Below are positions 1 to 12,240 of a stretch of 64,000 nucleotides of DNA, piece by piece. Where the stretch lies: NCBI RefSeq assembly GCF_021130785.1, contig NC_060213.1:98200501-98264500 (forward strand), written 5' to 3'. Source of the stretch: Homalodisca vitripennis. Lineage: Eukaryota; Arthropoda; Insecta; Hemiptera; Cicadellidae. Each line of letters begins with the position of its first letter. Position 1 is the first letter of the stretch. Under the pieces are notes generated by a model, which was not told the DNA's origin, ran no database searches, and worked only from the letters and a program-made list of their open reading frames with translations. The position numbers and the translations under genes are program-made.

Positions 1-578
1 AAATGTACATGATAAAAACATTATATTAAAAAATTCCCTGTTACATCGTATCTACATTCCTCAATGAAAAGTATGTGTTTTAAAATTACAAAAGTTACAT
101 TCAGATAATACAATCTCCCAATAAACCCACCTTTTTGCTATATTACATTTTAAAACTTTTTAGGTAGAACGTAAATGTCGAAAATCCTTTAAACCAAGAG
201 CGAAACAAAACTCTAAAATTAGAGATAAAATACACCTAAAATATATAATTACTTGCAGTTATCTTAGGAACTCATAGTCATACCACTTGAAGTATCATAT
301 TATTCCTGAGATAAGTGGTATTCCATAGTGGTCGACATTCTAATGTCCTAAGCCATTTTATAATAGACAGTATTTTTGGCAATGGTAGTGATTACTTAGT
401 TCCCGATCAAAATATAGATACAATTTAATATGAATAATGTTTTGTTATAAAAACTTACCTAATTCATCTAAGTTTTACAAAAAGTAAAAAAGAAAAGTTT
501 CAAGAATTTACACAAATATTTTACCAACAGGATTAACATTTTCCCCCCCACCCCCCCCCCCCCCAAACCTTTTCCGGA
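1..578. other. AT-rich intergenic DNA
   Basis: No convincing coding sequence is seen. The stretch is AT-rich and ends in a C-rich tract (541-564) directly left of the polymerase relic. The short open frames that cross the tract are low-complexity or antisense to the polymerase relic and have no recognisable domain. Confidence 0.6.
543..564. repeat. C-homopolymer tract
   Basis: Seven C, one A, then fourteen C. It abuts the left edge of the degenerate virus element. The composition matches the much larger A-C15 repeat at 26417-26512. The G-rich complement could form a quadruplex. Confidence 0.9.
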
Positions 579-1462
579 ATTAACACCCAGATGCGTACGC
601 AAGCCAGGAACGAGTTTGAGAAAGATTTCTTCAAGCTCATGGAATAACAGCGTTTTCGGTAAGACGATGGAAAACATCCGGAACAGAGTGGACATCCGAC
701 TGGCCACGAAAGACAAACAAGTCGACAAGTGGACTGCTCAACCAAACTTTTAAGAGCAGGACGATATTCACCGAACAGTTGGCCAGCCGTTCACATGTCA
801 AAAACGAAATTGATGTTCAATAAAGCAATCTACGTCAGGCATGAGCATTCTGGACGTGTCGAAAAACGCTGATGTACGACTTCCACTACAACGTCATCAA
901 GAGGCGGTCCGGTCACAAAGCCCAACTTCAATATACAGACACCGACTCGCTAACGTACCACATCCAGACGACCGACTTGTACAAAGACATCAAAGACATG
1001 ATCGATCTGTTCGACACCAGCGACTACCCTTAGCCCAACCGTTACAACATGCCTTCGAGTCAACAAAAAGGTACTACGGAAGATGAAAGACGAGCTCAAC
1101 GGCAGAATCATGTACGAGCACGTAGGACTTCGCTCGAAAATGTACTCCAGCAGATCCGAAGGCGGAGTGATCAAAAAAGTCGAAAGTTGTCAAAAAGACA
1201 ACGATAGAAAACCACCTGACCTTCGACGATTACAAACAGTGTCTGTTCACCTCAGGTATACAATACGGTTCGATGAACATGATCCGGAGCTTTAAACACG
1301 ACTTGTACAGCGTTGAAACTGAACAAAATTGTTCTGTCGCCTCATGATGACAAACGCTACATCCAAGACGACGGCATCGGGACTCTGCCCTGGGGACACT
1401 ACAGCATCCCCGTAGAAGTTATGGCTGAGCTGGAAATCCGGTCTGCTCTGTCGACACAGTGA
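579..1462 (+). pseudogene. Relic of protein-primed family B DNA polymerase (C-terminal part)
   Basis: This is the C-terminal part of a Polinton-type PolB. Translated in shifting frames, it aligns with the second polymerase at 35702-39644. The region before motif B (NTQMRTQ, EKDFFKLM) starts at 579. The motif B area follows, with FGKTMEN-like spacing near 655-680. Motif C (YTDTDS) lies at 932-949, followed by a DTSDYP segment that ends in an in-frame TAG at 1031-1033. A GLRSKMYS segment lies near 1126-1150 and the tail ends at a TGA at 1460-1462. At least four frameshifts and two stops are visible. The N-terminal exonuclease and HNH-like regions are absent. It is convergent with the - strand virion genes. 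Confidence 0.85.
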
Positions 1463-2977
1463 GGACTACCTACGGTAAAAAAAATGTAAATATAAAAAAA
1501 AAACTGTTTAGCTGTATGTAAAATATTTTCACACATTGTATTTAAATAAAATGTATATATTTTTTTTTATGTTGTTGTGGATTTTCTTTTCAGATTAATG
1601 TATTCTGTGTTTATAATGTCAAAAGTCTGATATAAAATTAATGATCAATTAAAAATTAAGTGGAAGCAAACGAGCTGTAATCTGTAAGGTCGTGACCCAA
1701 GATAAACCGTTCCGAGTGTTGCGAATAATAAGTGTTTGGTATATTAAATTGTTAATACAGTACTATGATGTATCTCTAGCTACAGAATATGTTGTTAAGT
1801 AGACCATCTTACATTGATAATCTAATCATTCTTCCTCTTTCATTAGAAGGTTTTGAATTGTATAGGGTTTCCGGGCTGGTACTTCAGATCATTCATAACA
1901 GAAAAAATAAGTGTTTTATATCAATTTATAAAAATACGCATTATTAAGTTAACCTATGTTGTCTACCTATACTTTGTCAGGATAGATACTAGAAATAAAT
2001 ACTAGAATAGTTACTAAAAAAAAGGACTTTATGCAACGCTTTAATTAAACTTGTAACTAATTATTTTACTTACTTAATCTTTGTAACTTGTACAGTAACA
2101 AGCACTTGTAGCAGTAGCAAGCTTGTTTTTTATTTCCCTGTAATCAGGGAATAGGCTTGTTCTCACTAAACAAACATCACAATAGTAGGGTCTAGTACCA
2201 TTTACATAACAGTTCACAGGCAATATACTGATACAGAGTCAAACTCAATGGGCCATGTGAATAAAAACTAGTATATGTACGCTACCTTTGAATCGGATCT
2301 GGATGTTTGAAAATTTCTTCAAGGATAGCCTAACTAAAAACTATAATTTGTTTTCCTATTTACAATTCCCTAATATTTAGGGATTATTATTAAATTAAAT
2401 TATTTATTAACAATATCGGCAGTGCTATACCTATGAATATTGCAAATTTAAATATAACAGTGTATGACATACAACATTTGTAATTTTGCACACAATTTAA
2501 TTGTAATGCATGGGCTGTGTTCTTCCGTGGTTAGTACGTAGCTTGAACACTGAAAATTATATAATGAAATTGTATCGAATATTTGAAAATTTTACAAATT
2601 CAACCAAACTTTCTTCAAACACAAGTTATAAATAGGCAAAATTAACGTTACCTTAAACTTTCACAATTGGATAATATGTACTTACGAGTCACATTGATAT
2701 TCCTAATCACGTAAAAGTATTTTTTTTTTCTGAATTTAAAAATAAACACACGGCGATAAAGTGAACGCGTAGCGGTACTTCAGTAATGGACGCTACGGCT
2801 GTGAGAAGGCTACTGTATGGTTGTTCTGACCTCAGATAACCTATTGGGCGCAGATAACACTGTGTGTACAAATATTATAGTATTAGACCTGCTTTACTAA
2901 AACACGTATTGGTGCGTTACATCTATTGGAACACGACGCTGTCCTACATAAACGAGGACACTGATAAACGAGGATCA
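1463..2977. other. Spacer between the polymerase and capsid relics
   Basis: AT-rich sequence with no recognisable gene. In the element it lies between the convergent polymerase and major-capsid relics. It may be a later insertion or decayed element DNA, since the better preserved element shows no equivalent. A small palindromic stretch occurs near 2135-2155; I assign it no function. Confidence 0.5.
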
Positions 2978-4228
2978 CTGAACCATGCGAATGGTGTTTC
3001 GCGTAATGTCGTACATGAACTCTGTCTGAAGACACCAATATTACGTACGCCGTAGTGCCCACGTCGCCTTGTGCGGACGCAACTTCTGTAGTGAAATCCA
3101 ATTCGACTTGTATATCGTTTCTGGACCTGTTCTCGGCTCGTGGAATGCAAATGCGTGTCCAATCACGATGATGGGGTACCTCGATTTAAAATCGTCCATG
3201 TTGACATACACGTCCGTATCGCCGTACATGAGTTTCCTAAATGTCAAGTACTGGTCGTACAACAACCTGTAGTTTTGAGTCGCCATATCGCAGTTTTGCA
3301 TTTCGCCGCCGATAGCGGTGGCCGTTGATTTTTTACCGGACACATTCATTAAATTGCAGTGATCGAATCGACTTGGATTTTTCTTTTGCTTGTTGGTGCG
3401 GTCTGTTTGCAGTGCAACGATAATGAATTTGGGATTGTACACGTTACGATAGAGGCCGGTGACGTCAAAGTTGAACGTTGAACCGAACACGCCTTTTCTT
3501 ATCGATACACTGCCACTGCAAGTAAGTGTATTTCAGCAAATCCTTATCACTCATTTGTTTGAGACCGGGCAATCAGCTGGCTCTTGGCGTTTGTCTCGTA
3601 CTCGACCAACGGAACACGCAACACAAACGATTTGATTACAACTTTACCGTCTGCCGGTTCAGTTGCTCCTTGTGCGTTACCCGACCATGGTATATAGCGT
3701 CATTGTCTTCAGCTCGAAGTGAAACGTGATTTCGAACCCGCCCTTGTACATTGGGTGACGCAAATGGTCAAAGAATCCCAGACCCAAAGTGGCCGAGTGT
3801 ACCCAACGCTTCGAACTTGCCGCCGCCACTAAACTTGGAAATGAAACCGCTAGTCGGCAACATGTACATTTGCGATTTACTGTAGCTCAGCAATCCTTTC
3901 ACTTGACTCGTAATGCCGGGATGGTCCCACACTGTCGAGCAGCAGAGTGTTGTGTTTTTTCAGTTCGATTCGCGAAAACAGGTACGCTGGAAAATTGTCA
4001 ATCAGTTGAATTGTCGACGCTGCGGGGTATTCGGTACCGTCCTTTTTTACCAACTCACCGTGCACGTGGTACATTATGCGAGAATCGTTTTAAAACGCAT
4101 CTCCGTGATCCAATTTGAAAAACCGTATAGTTGTTTGGCGTATTGAAGTTTAGGTCGGAGACCGGCATCACGGTCCGGTACTCGCTCCGCTCGATTCCAG
4201 TAACTTGTTCATCGTACAACTTGTCCAT
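2978..4228 (-). pseudogene. Relic of double-jelly-roll-like major capsid protein
   Basis: A damaged homologue of the capsid gene at 46750-47944. The start is placed at the ATG at 4228 because the peptide MDKLYDEQ and the following IERSEY segment align with the start of the other copy. Shared landmarks in order are a KKDGTEY...IQLIDNFPAYLFSRIE stretch (about 3940-4070), MYKGGFEI (about 3740), YNPKFIIVALQTDR near 3400-3440, and a final MDFTTEV...YVILVSSD stretch starting at 3101. The order and spacing follow the double-jelly-roll capsid proteins of Polinton-type elements, which form the hexon-like capsomers. The frame changes several times. The 3' end is approximate. Confidence 0.8.
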
Positions 4229-4462
4229 TCTCGTGTATCTAACACTATCAAACAATTGCTTTACAACATTACTTGTGTTCAATAGGATATACAAATAAAG
4301 TTTTTACTAGTGTTTAAGCGTCAGATCTGAGGGTGTAACAACTTTGATACCATAACATGTAATTGTTTCAAAATGATATCTTCCATGCAACTGACTTGTA
4401 ACGCGCTCGTGGAACACGGTCAGAATGTACGGCAGACTTTAGTAAAACCTAGAATTTGCTGA

Positions 4463-5167
4463 TTATGCACGATCCGGAACCAGATCCAAATAAATGTAAC
4501 TGATGACATCGTCGTTTAACAGAGCGGTATTGTTTTGATCCGTGATTGGTAGTTTTATCTGTTGCAGCTTATGTAGCCCTTGTCGCACAGGCACATAGTG
4601 AGGATAATGTGGTCTCTCTGATATTTTGCTAACCATGTGGCACATCGGGATAGAACTGATACAATATTGCCGTCTCATAGTGTCTGTGTTTTTGTGCACG
4701 TCGTGACTCACATAACTGTTTTTCAATAATATCGCAGTGTACTTCGACTATTTCCACCGGTCTTAGATTTGGTGGGTTAGTTGCTGTTACTGTTTCACCA
4801 AGCATTATATGTAATGCTACGCTGATCAAAACCGAGGGACTGTACAAAGATTCGAATCCATTCGAAAAATTGTACGGTGATCTGAGAACGATGCGATCGC
4901 CATTTCTTGTAATCTTGAGATAGGTTTCAAAATTTCTGTTTGCAACGATTCCATCGTCCAGTAACCGGGTTCTAGAGTTATTACCTGTTCTCCCTGATCG
5001 TTCAGTGTAAAGACAACGTGTGCCCGTCTTCGCAGGTTGTAGATATTGTTTTCCGAGTAGAAACCAATCAGAGCCACTTTGTATTTCACGGTGTCGTCCA
5101 AGTGGATTGGATGCTCGAAATGCAAGTTCAGCACGGAACCTTTACCGAAGAATTTTAACACAGGCAT
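4463..5167 (-). pseudogene. Relic of penton-like minor capsid protein
   Basis: Homologous along its whole length to the intact gene at 41183-41917 (235 versus 244 codons). It starts at the ATG at 5167. The N-terminus has the EHPIHLDD and IGFYSENN segments, followed by GYWTMESLQTEIL. A middle part reads LRPVEIVEVHCDI. The C-terminal part reads FYPDVPHG, then a region ending in YLDLVPD. At least two frame changes separate these parts, near 4830 and 4640. Single-jelly-roll penton proteins occupy capsid vertices in Polinton and adenovirus-like capsids. Here the gene lies between the fibre-like and major capsid relics, unlike its position in the second element. Confidence 0.82.
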
Positions 5168-5266
5168 TATTACTCTATATCCAAGTTCAAGTCCAAGTCT
5201 ATACTAGTATACTTACTATAGTACTGTGTCTATATGGAAGCGTGCACCGCACGTATACGCTATACA

Positions 5267-5856
5267 CTACTCTATTGTAGAAAACACTTTTTCATACAGT
5301 TCTGATACCGTATTTGCGCATTGACGCTTCCAGTTTTCGAGTTGTTCGAACCTTGTATTAAGCCTCCTAATGTTTTCTTGCAGTGTAAACGAAGTTTGCT
5401 CGTTTAATCTCCTCGAGAGGTCGTCAATTTCTTTTCTGATCACTACGTCGTTGTTCGTATACAGATTTTGCAGCGTTTACGATCCGTCTGTTTTTCACGT
5501 TTACTTTGTTGTTGATAAACTTTACCTTGCTGGTGAGCTCATCTGTGTGAGACTTTAAGTCGTTCTGAACCGTTTCCACAGTATGTCGTAAAGTTTCTAA
5601 ATTTACTTCGCTCCTGAAAGACTCCAATATTTCGTTTATTTGCGCTTCCACGTGTTGTTTGATAGTTGTTTGATCGCCATATGGTGAAGCAAAATCTTTT
5701 AACTTTTCATTTATTTGCGCTTCAACATATTGTTTGATCATCATACTATCGTCATTGGCAGACGTCAACTTTTCATTTATTCGAGCATCCACATATTTTT
5801 AATACATTGGTTTCATCACTTATCATTACTTCGTTGAATTTGTTCACTGCAAACAT
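5267..5856 (-). pseudogene. Relic of fibre-like coiled-coil protein
   Basis: Counterpart of the fibre-like gene at 45000-46037. The ATG at 5856 overlaps the protease stop codon by one base (TAATG), the gene order also seen in the second element. After a frame break near 5810 come two copies of a VEAQINE-containing repeat (about 5640-5760) and a heptad-like stretch. A NRRIVNA segment near 5470-5490 matches the KKRIVGV motif of the other copy, and a coiled-coil tail runs to a TAG at 5267-5269. A second break lies near 5440. The role is inferred from coiled coil, repeats and position: a trimeric virion fibre or attachment protein. Confidence 0.65.
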
Positions 5857-6273
5857 TATGCAAACCAAGATTTCCAATTGTATTTATCTTTCTCCAACGC
5901 GCTTTCTATATCAGTAAAACTTTTGCAACCAGACATGTATAGCCTTAACACTTCCAGGCACAAGTGTCCACATATGGGCTGGTCGTCGTAGTCTTGAATT
6001 CGTTTGGTGTTGTACATCAGATTTCTCTGGACCCAAGTAACGGACTAGTTCCCGCGGTGGCTGACTGTCACCGTACGAGTCGAAATAGACTTTGCTGTGG
6101 TCCATCTTCATGTAACACGTCCAGTGTGTACCGTCCGAATCCAGATCGCCGAGATTGATTATGCCGCATTCAATACGATGCGGTTTGACCGGTAACGCTT
6201 CTCGCATAAATACACCGCGAAAGTTGGGAATGTTCAGTCTACGAGCCCACACGTTCAAATCACTCGCTGACAT
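5856..6273 (-). pseudogene. Relic of adenain-like cysteine protease
   Basis: It starts at the ATG at 6273, seven bases after the stop of the upstream GGLL gene. The first part keeps the family landmarks: FRGVFMRE, ECGIINL, the catalytic histidine in GTHWTCY and the acidic residue in YFDSYG. A frame change near 6010 separates this from the part carrying the catalytic cysteine (CGHLC-type motif) and a C-terminus ending NWKSWFA. Adenain-type proteases process virion precursor proteins in adenoviruses and Polinton-like viruses. It is the best preserved gene of this relic. Confidence 0.85.
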
Positions 6274-6279
6274 CGCGGT

Positions 6280-6640
6280 TCAAATTTTTTTAAACAACGA
6301 ATCGAGTTTTCCGTTTATACGTTTACGGAGACCGTTGCCACTGGGATCTTTCTCGATTATGGAATCGAGTTCGTTTGTCAATCAGGTTCTTCAGCCACGG
6401 GACAAGTTGCTCTTTCAGCAACGGTGCAATTTTCCGTCTCACTAGCGGTGATACGAATTTCTTTCCGTACGGCAAGTTGTCCTCTACGAATCCCAACACT
6501 TCTTTCAGTAGCCCACCGTCAACGTTTTTCTCCAACTGTCCGTACTCCAACGATAATCGCACACCGCTATTGTTCTTTATCGCTTTCTGCACCGTCTTAT
6601 GCTGTTGATTCGTCAACATGATTGTATCACCACCACTAGC
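6280..6640 (-). pseudogene. Relic of small GGLL-motif virion protein
   Basis: Matches the 149-aa protein at 44156-44605. The readable part begins around LTNQQHK, continues with GVRLSLEYGQLEKN and a DGGLLKEVLGF motif, and is followed by a basic/hydrophobic segment. The frame breaks near 6330, and the tail ends in LFKKI before a TGA at 6280-6282. The N-terminal third is missing because homology stops near 6640, the right edge of this relic. The position just upstream of the protease is conserved in both elements. Function is unknown; a membrane-active or core virion protein is a guess. Confidence 0.7.
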
Positions 6641-9600
6641 CTAAAAAATGTGGCTGACGTTTGATTTTAAAGTATATGCTAATAAACTATATTCAGTTGA
6701 GTGAGAAGCATATAATAAAAAAACCTATATCAAACAAAATCTCTGTTTCACTGACAGGTCCCACAAACTAGCTGCTAGGAATGAAAACATCTTAAGGCAA
6801 ATTTTTAAATAAATCTGTAACTCAACAATTCAAAAAACTCTTTACCCCCTCGTACCGGTATAGGTTTTGTAAATATTGTGTATTAGTTTTGGTTATTATT
6901 CTAGATTAGCTTTTGCATTATGTATTACTCGTGTAAGTTTGACGAATATTGTGTATGTATAGCACATAAATGTCTAATTTGTAATAAAAATATGTCGCTA
7001 TCAACCTTTAAAATTCTTATTCTGTCGTCGTTTAAAATTGAAAATAATTCTCTAAAATAAACAGTTTTATTTAAATTTGTGATAAATATATAACGTATTA
7101 AATTCAATGACTTAAATACTTTAATTAATAATATTGTGTTCCCTTAAAAGTATTTTCTATATAACACTATGTAGTACTCTGAGAAGGAAACAATGACTTA
7201 ATTAGTAAACATATTTATTTTACAAAATGGGCACTACTTGTAATACTGAAACCTTTAATAGGGCCCATTCTTCCCGCAACTTAATCATGTTTCTGCTACT
7301 GATTGAAAATCTTGTACCCCTCCATAGCGAGATTTTCCCAGGCCAATTATTATCATATGAAGAAAACTGTATTAGAGGTTCATGGTGTTTGAAACTGTGA
7401 TTGCAACTTATTTAATAGTAAATTTGGTGTTTCAGTCTTGGGAACTTGTTCTTTAAATTAAAAAATGTGCTAGGCCCCTTAAAATATATAAAAATTACAA
7501 ATGCCGTCTTTGTTATATTTTGTCGTCCCGTTCGTAAGCGACTTTTATCATGTAAAGCACTATTTGAGATACCAATTTTAAATTAAAAAAAAAATGTAAC
7601 ATGTTAACTGTACATGGTACAAATTATGTAATTTAAGTCCTCAATTTTTATGATTAGTAAACTAATAAGGTTGACGAAAAAACCCATACCATTTGACTGT
7701 TATGGAATTAACTATAAATAGTTAATTCGTCATGAAAGTCACTTACATACCTCTCATTTAGGATTAATATCAGGGCAATAGCTCTGTAGTTGATTATCGC
7801 GATATTATTCTTAAAAGAGGCAGGAATGATAATGGAATTAAATAAATGAATTTGGCTTTTTTAGTTGCATGGAGTAACGCGAGCCGCTTATATTCCCCAG
7901 GTATACTGCGAACGTGAAGCATTCCAACATTTTCAACGTTGTTAACTTTAAGTAAAACGCAACATTCACGATGAACCAACTCAATAGATACCACAGAAAA
8001 TTCGTTCGTGTGTTTGTCTCATGGTGTCTAGAACATAGATATGAGAATAGATTTGAAAGAACTATAAGAAACTAATACACTTTTCTACTTAACGTACCAA
8101 CACCCTAACCTAAAATGGTTTTAATATCATTTCAGTAGAAAGAAGCTTGGAAACGTTTTAGTTCATCAGTGCCAGGTCTACAACCAAGCGGCTTTTACAT
8201 TTAAGAAGGAGAACCCAATGTTTCGGAAGTTTTCCACACATCAGGATATCATCCAATATTGATCAATAATAGAATTACTAAAATCATTCTACTACTTACT
8301 AGAATATAATGGAATAGTAAGTAAGAATAAAACAATCTTTATTATCTACCAAACATGAATCCTAATAAAAGGCTATATATTTTTAAGCTAAAAAATTTGT
8401 TAAGACAAAGCAGTTTCATGTAGAAAACAGAGAAAACAAAAATGTTACACTAATGTTATTCGTTCTTGTGTTAAAAACCTGTGTTCGGGCGTGCATCACA
8501 TATTTAGACATAGTTACTAGTACTATAATTAGTCTATGCATAAAATTTAAACTATTATAATAAAAAACTATAAATTAGTCATGTGAGTATACTAAAAAAG
8601 AATTTTTTTTATTATAAAGTAAAATAAACAAATAGCTTAGTTTGTTATTTGTAAAATTTGCTTTATTACGAAAAGCGTGTACATCCTTTGGCCACCATGT
8701 TATTTAAACATGACAGTAACACCTCACATATTAAACGTAGTAAATTAGAAGTAAGATAGCACATTATCGAGTATGTAAATAAAAATTACCAAGATTTGAA
8801 GGTATGAAATTGTAACAATTGCTATAGTACCAATACACCATGAAAGCCATCTATTTCCAGCATTGGAGATGGAATCATTGGAGCAGTGGACTTAATTTAA
8901 TTTTTATTCTGTTATATTTCCCAGGTGTATTTTGGCAGATTAAAATGTCATCTGTATATTGCATGAAAAATTAATTAGTTTATCCATAAATTTTACATTT
9001 ATATCCCTACCACCCTCTCGTGACTTCTATAATACAGCTAAATCATAATAGTACTATGAAACTAATATTGTATTTTAACTCAAATACTAATTCCATAGAA
9101 TATATACTTTTTATATAGTTTATATATAACAATATCAGAAAACTTACACTTCCAGAATTATCATGCGGGAGACCAAAATACCTTTAAGTCTCCAGTAAAA
9201 CAATAATTGAAAAGCTATGCATTAGTTAAGTTATGACTTTTTGAATTTATTATTAAAGTAGATTATCGTACTTAATTTATTATTCCAGAACCCTTTACGT
9301 ACCACTCTGAGGAATCAACGCAGTCTGAAAAAGTAGCATTAGCTTGTCGAATTTATAAATAATTATTTTGAACACAAGTTTTTAAAAATAAATATATATT
9401 TTAATCATTTTAAAAACAATTAAATTGCATATATAATGGATACGTATCACTAGCAAGGAGCTGACACATAATATTCTTAACAAATATCACTATTATTAAA
9501 ACGGTTATTGAAATAAATCATTTGGCATTTCTTAGGTTATATATTTTTAGTTTTTAGAGCATTTTGAGTTTATGACATGTTATACTAAACCTTTTACATA

Positions 9601-10225
9601 TAACCTATTAACTGACTAGATGGTTGAACTTTGAAATGTATAATCCTTAAAATTTATGAATGAATACGTTTTTAAATATTGCCGTGGTGGTTAAAATTGC
9701 ACAAGAGGATTCTAAAACTTTTAAAAGTACACAATATGAGCTCCATAAAAAGTACACATAAGCAACATGCATCAAAAACAACAATCTATTGTGATACTGT
9801 AACTGTGCTGTTCAAAGGGAAGCTTCTATTCATGATATTGTCGGAGTTAAAGGCTTTGTTTTGATGAGTTATTATGAACTGTTATTATCCTGTGCGATAA
9901 TTGAAGTGTTTTATCGCTGTAATGTTGATTAGTTTTCTGTCATCTGGTAATTAAAAGTGTACTATAATCTGTTCATCTCGTTTAATAATACTTGCATTTT
10001 ATGAAACAACTGTTTATTTAGGTATTATTAACGTATTTCTCCTTTTTATATGATTGCTTCCGTTGGATAAATATTAAAAACTAGAGACAAAAAGTAATTT
10101 GGAAAGTTTTGGTTAATATTGATATTAAATGTAACAATGTGTTTAAAAGAAAACATTGGGAAATTTCTAAGGTATTAGCTGAGATATTGTCCTCTAATTT
10201 ATTCTCAGACAGGACTGAATTATAA

Positions 10226-10228
<3 letters not shown>
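6641..10228. other. Non-coding AT-rich intergenic DNA
   Basis: The longest open frames are about 60-66 codons and lack recognisable domains. I see no RNA gene. Nothing here can be assigned with confidence. Confidence 0.55.

Positions 10229-10259
<31 letters not shown>
10229..10259. repeat. (TA)n microsatellite
   Basis: About fifteen TA dinucleotides. It is followed by a sequence (AATAAACATTGAATCACAAA, then GCTATTGCCATTTATAC) that recurs around 15430-15445 and 15640-15735, so it is part of a dispersed repeat. Confidence 0.9.
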
Positions 10260-10264
<5 letters not shown>

Positions 10265-10279
10265 AATAAACATTGAATC

Positions 10280-11226
10280 ACAAAAGGCTATTGCCATTTA
10301 TACAGTTTAATGTATATATATATATATTTCTTGTGTTCGTGTGTATGTGACTGAACTCCCCTAAACGAATGGACTGATTTTGATGAAATTTTGGAGTGTG
10401 TGTTGAAGGGGATTCGAGAATGGTTTCAGATTCATGATTTGTTCCGATTTAAATAGTTTATTTAATTCATTTTTTATTTATAAATTGTTTTTTATGTTAG
10501 AGTGTTTTATATTGGATCCGGCAGATTGCGCTACGACACATTGTACAAAGTAAACTGGTTCTTCACAGCTGTTAATACTTTCAGCTGAAGTTCATCAAAA
10601 GAGGAAGAAATTTATATTAAAATTATAATAGTAAAGTGCTTGATCAGTAGTGTAATGAAGATTGCATAGAAGAAGTTATTAACTAATTTTAAATTTATAT
10701 TGCACTAATGATTAATAAACTTTTCAATGCAATGAAAATATTATTAAATATGTTATAAAAACCACCTCATTGTACAAAGCAGTGAATGTTAGCACATATG
10801 GTAATCGGTTTTGGATAGATCGAAGGTAAATGAAAAAAGCCGAAAGAAGATGTTTAAATGATCGAAATTGGTTTTTAGTTGATACATTTTCTTGAAGTCA
10901 CACTGCACAATAATACTGGAAATATCTTAGAAAGAAAATTAATTTTAACACACCGAAATTAATTCTTTATAACCTAATTAGTTTATCGAGATTCATCCAT
11001 ATAAATTAATTTTTTTACTAACTTATCAACATCTAGCAAAAACCACGAAAGAAAGAGGCATGAAAAATGGTACATACATTCATAATGCGCCCAATAGGGT
11101 CACGAAGGAACGACTATCAATCGCATGAATTTTTAGAAGGATAATAGAAAAAGAATACGTGTATATAGTGTACTCTTTTTCAACAGTAAATTGTGTGCGA
11201 AAAGTCGCGGGCAGCTGCTAGTATTA
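10280..11226 (+). repeat. Non-autonomous interspersed repeat, about 0.9 kb
   Basis: The left part (10330-10450) has the CTAAACGAATGGACTGATTT and GATGAAATTTT wording and a GGGGATTCGAGAATGG segment common in arthropod non-autonomous transposable elements. The right end (11193-11226) reads GTGTGCGAAAAGTCGCGGG followed by CAGCTGCTAGTATT. The reverse complement of that end recurs at 15949-15978, supporting it as a true repeat boundary. No coding capacity is seen. The superfamily (Helitron-, RTE- or SINE-like) cannot be fixed by eye. Confidence 0.5.
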
Positions 11227-11329
11227 ATTTAAAAACCTTAAAGGTTAAAGGTGCAGGTAATGTTAATTGCCTCCATATTAAAACGTTTGAGATCTGTATG
11301 ATATGTCCGTATAATATTTTTATGTTATG

Positions 11330-11900
11330 TTGTAACGACCCTTATTCGTCCCCGTCCTCAATCCTCTCCTTTTCTAATAGAAACCCTGTTTACCAGAGTG
11401 CAGTTTCCCTTATTGCCCTTGACCTTTTTATTTTCCACCTTCCCCTATTACCGACGTCCTGTTGTTCCTAACTTATCTTATCTTAGCGTCTCCTCCCACG
11501 GCCCTATGTATAGCTCTACACCCTTCCATGTTTCCGCTTACCATTATACGGTTTCCTATCCTCGAGTCCTACTAATCCGCTTTGGGCGTCGCCTTCAGGT
11601 AGTCGGTGTCATCCTATACACACTTCCTCTTATAATTCCTGTGTCCTTCGCTTTCCGACGTTACAATAAGCCCTGTCCTATTTTCCCACGATCAGTCCGG
11701 CCCCTCCGTCACTTGATCCTACCTTGCGCTGCCGATGAAACTTCCCGTTACCTTATCGCCTTCCGTGTCTTTCCCCATAAACCTGACCCTCTCCTAAACA
11801 CTCCTACATGCACACCTAATTCCTACCTCCCATACGTCCTGCAGCGTCGCTTTATACAAGTCGGCACTTTTTTCCCTATGCCGACGGACCCCTAACGACC
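11330..11900. other. Pyrimidine-rich block
   Basis: The + strand is strongly enriched in C and T for about 570 bases, unlike the surrounding DNA. It contains open frames of 92 and 165 codons, but their composition follows the strand bias and no domain is recognisable. It directly precedes the TATA-containing leader at 11940-12240, so both may belong to one LTR-like or other transposon-derived unit. Confidence 0.5.
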
Positions 11901-11939
11901 CCATCCCTGCAATAAAGAATACAGTCGAGTATTCAGAAA

Positions 11940-12240
11940 CAGCAGCGTCGCCATTTCAAATAGGTTGGAACAAGCAGACCATATAACCCTACGGAGAGAT
12001 GTTTCCGGCACCGCAGCTCGGAGCGGACTGACAATATTGGGTGTTCTGCGCGAGCGCCAACCTGGCTGCTATATAAGGGAGCTGATCACCAGCACAGCTC
12101 TCATTCGTTTCCTGGGAGACCACCCCAGGTGGAGCAGCTCATTCGTTCCTTGTAGTTCACCACGGATACAACGCTCAGTAGATCCTGGGAGACCACCACA
12201 GGAAGCTCTCCGAGACCGACCACGCTTCGCCACTCTCAGG
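11940..12240 (+). promoter_or_regulatory. LTR-like or promoter-like leader with TATA box
   Basis: A GC-richer segment carries a consensus-like TATATAAG at 12070-12077. About 30 bases downstream is CAGCTCTCATTCGTTTCC, where an initiator would be expected. Roughly 35-base imperfect repeats follow (CTCATTCGTT...GGGAGACCACC types near 12104, 12138 and 12170). The block runs straight into the minisatellite. This resembles the U3-R-U5 region of an LTR retrotransposon or another Pol II promoter. I see no polyadenylation signal, primer-binding site or partner LTR, so the assignment is tentative. Confidence 0.4.

Larger units (their letters stand above)
579..6640. mobile_element. Degenerate Polinton/adintovirus-like element
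   Basis: Five - strand gene relics (GGLL protein, protease, fibre-like, penton-like, major capsid-like) and one + strand polymerase relic all have counterparts in the better preserved element at 35119-50804. The set lacks recognisable ATPase, phospholipase, BRO and integrase genes, and the polymerase keeps only its C-terminal third. Homology stops abruptly near 579 and 6640, and I see no terminal inverted repeats. GC content is clearly higher than in the flanks. Frameshifts and stops are spread through the genes and are not limited to homopolymers, which fits an old, truncated insertion. Confidence 0.85.

Noticed and set aside
2864..4146. + strand frames of 62-109 codons
   Set aside because: They are antisense shadows of the major-capsid relic on the - strand.
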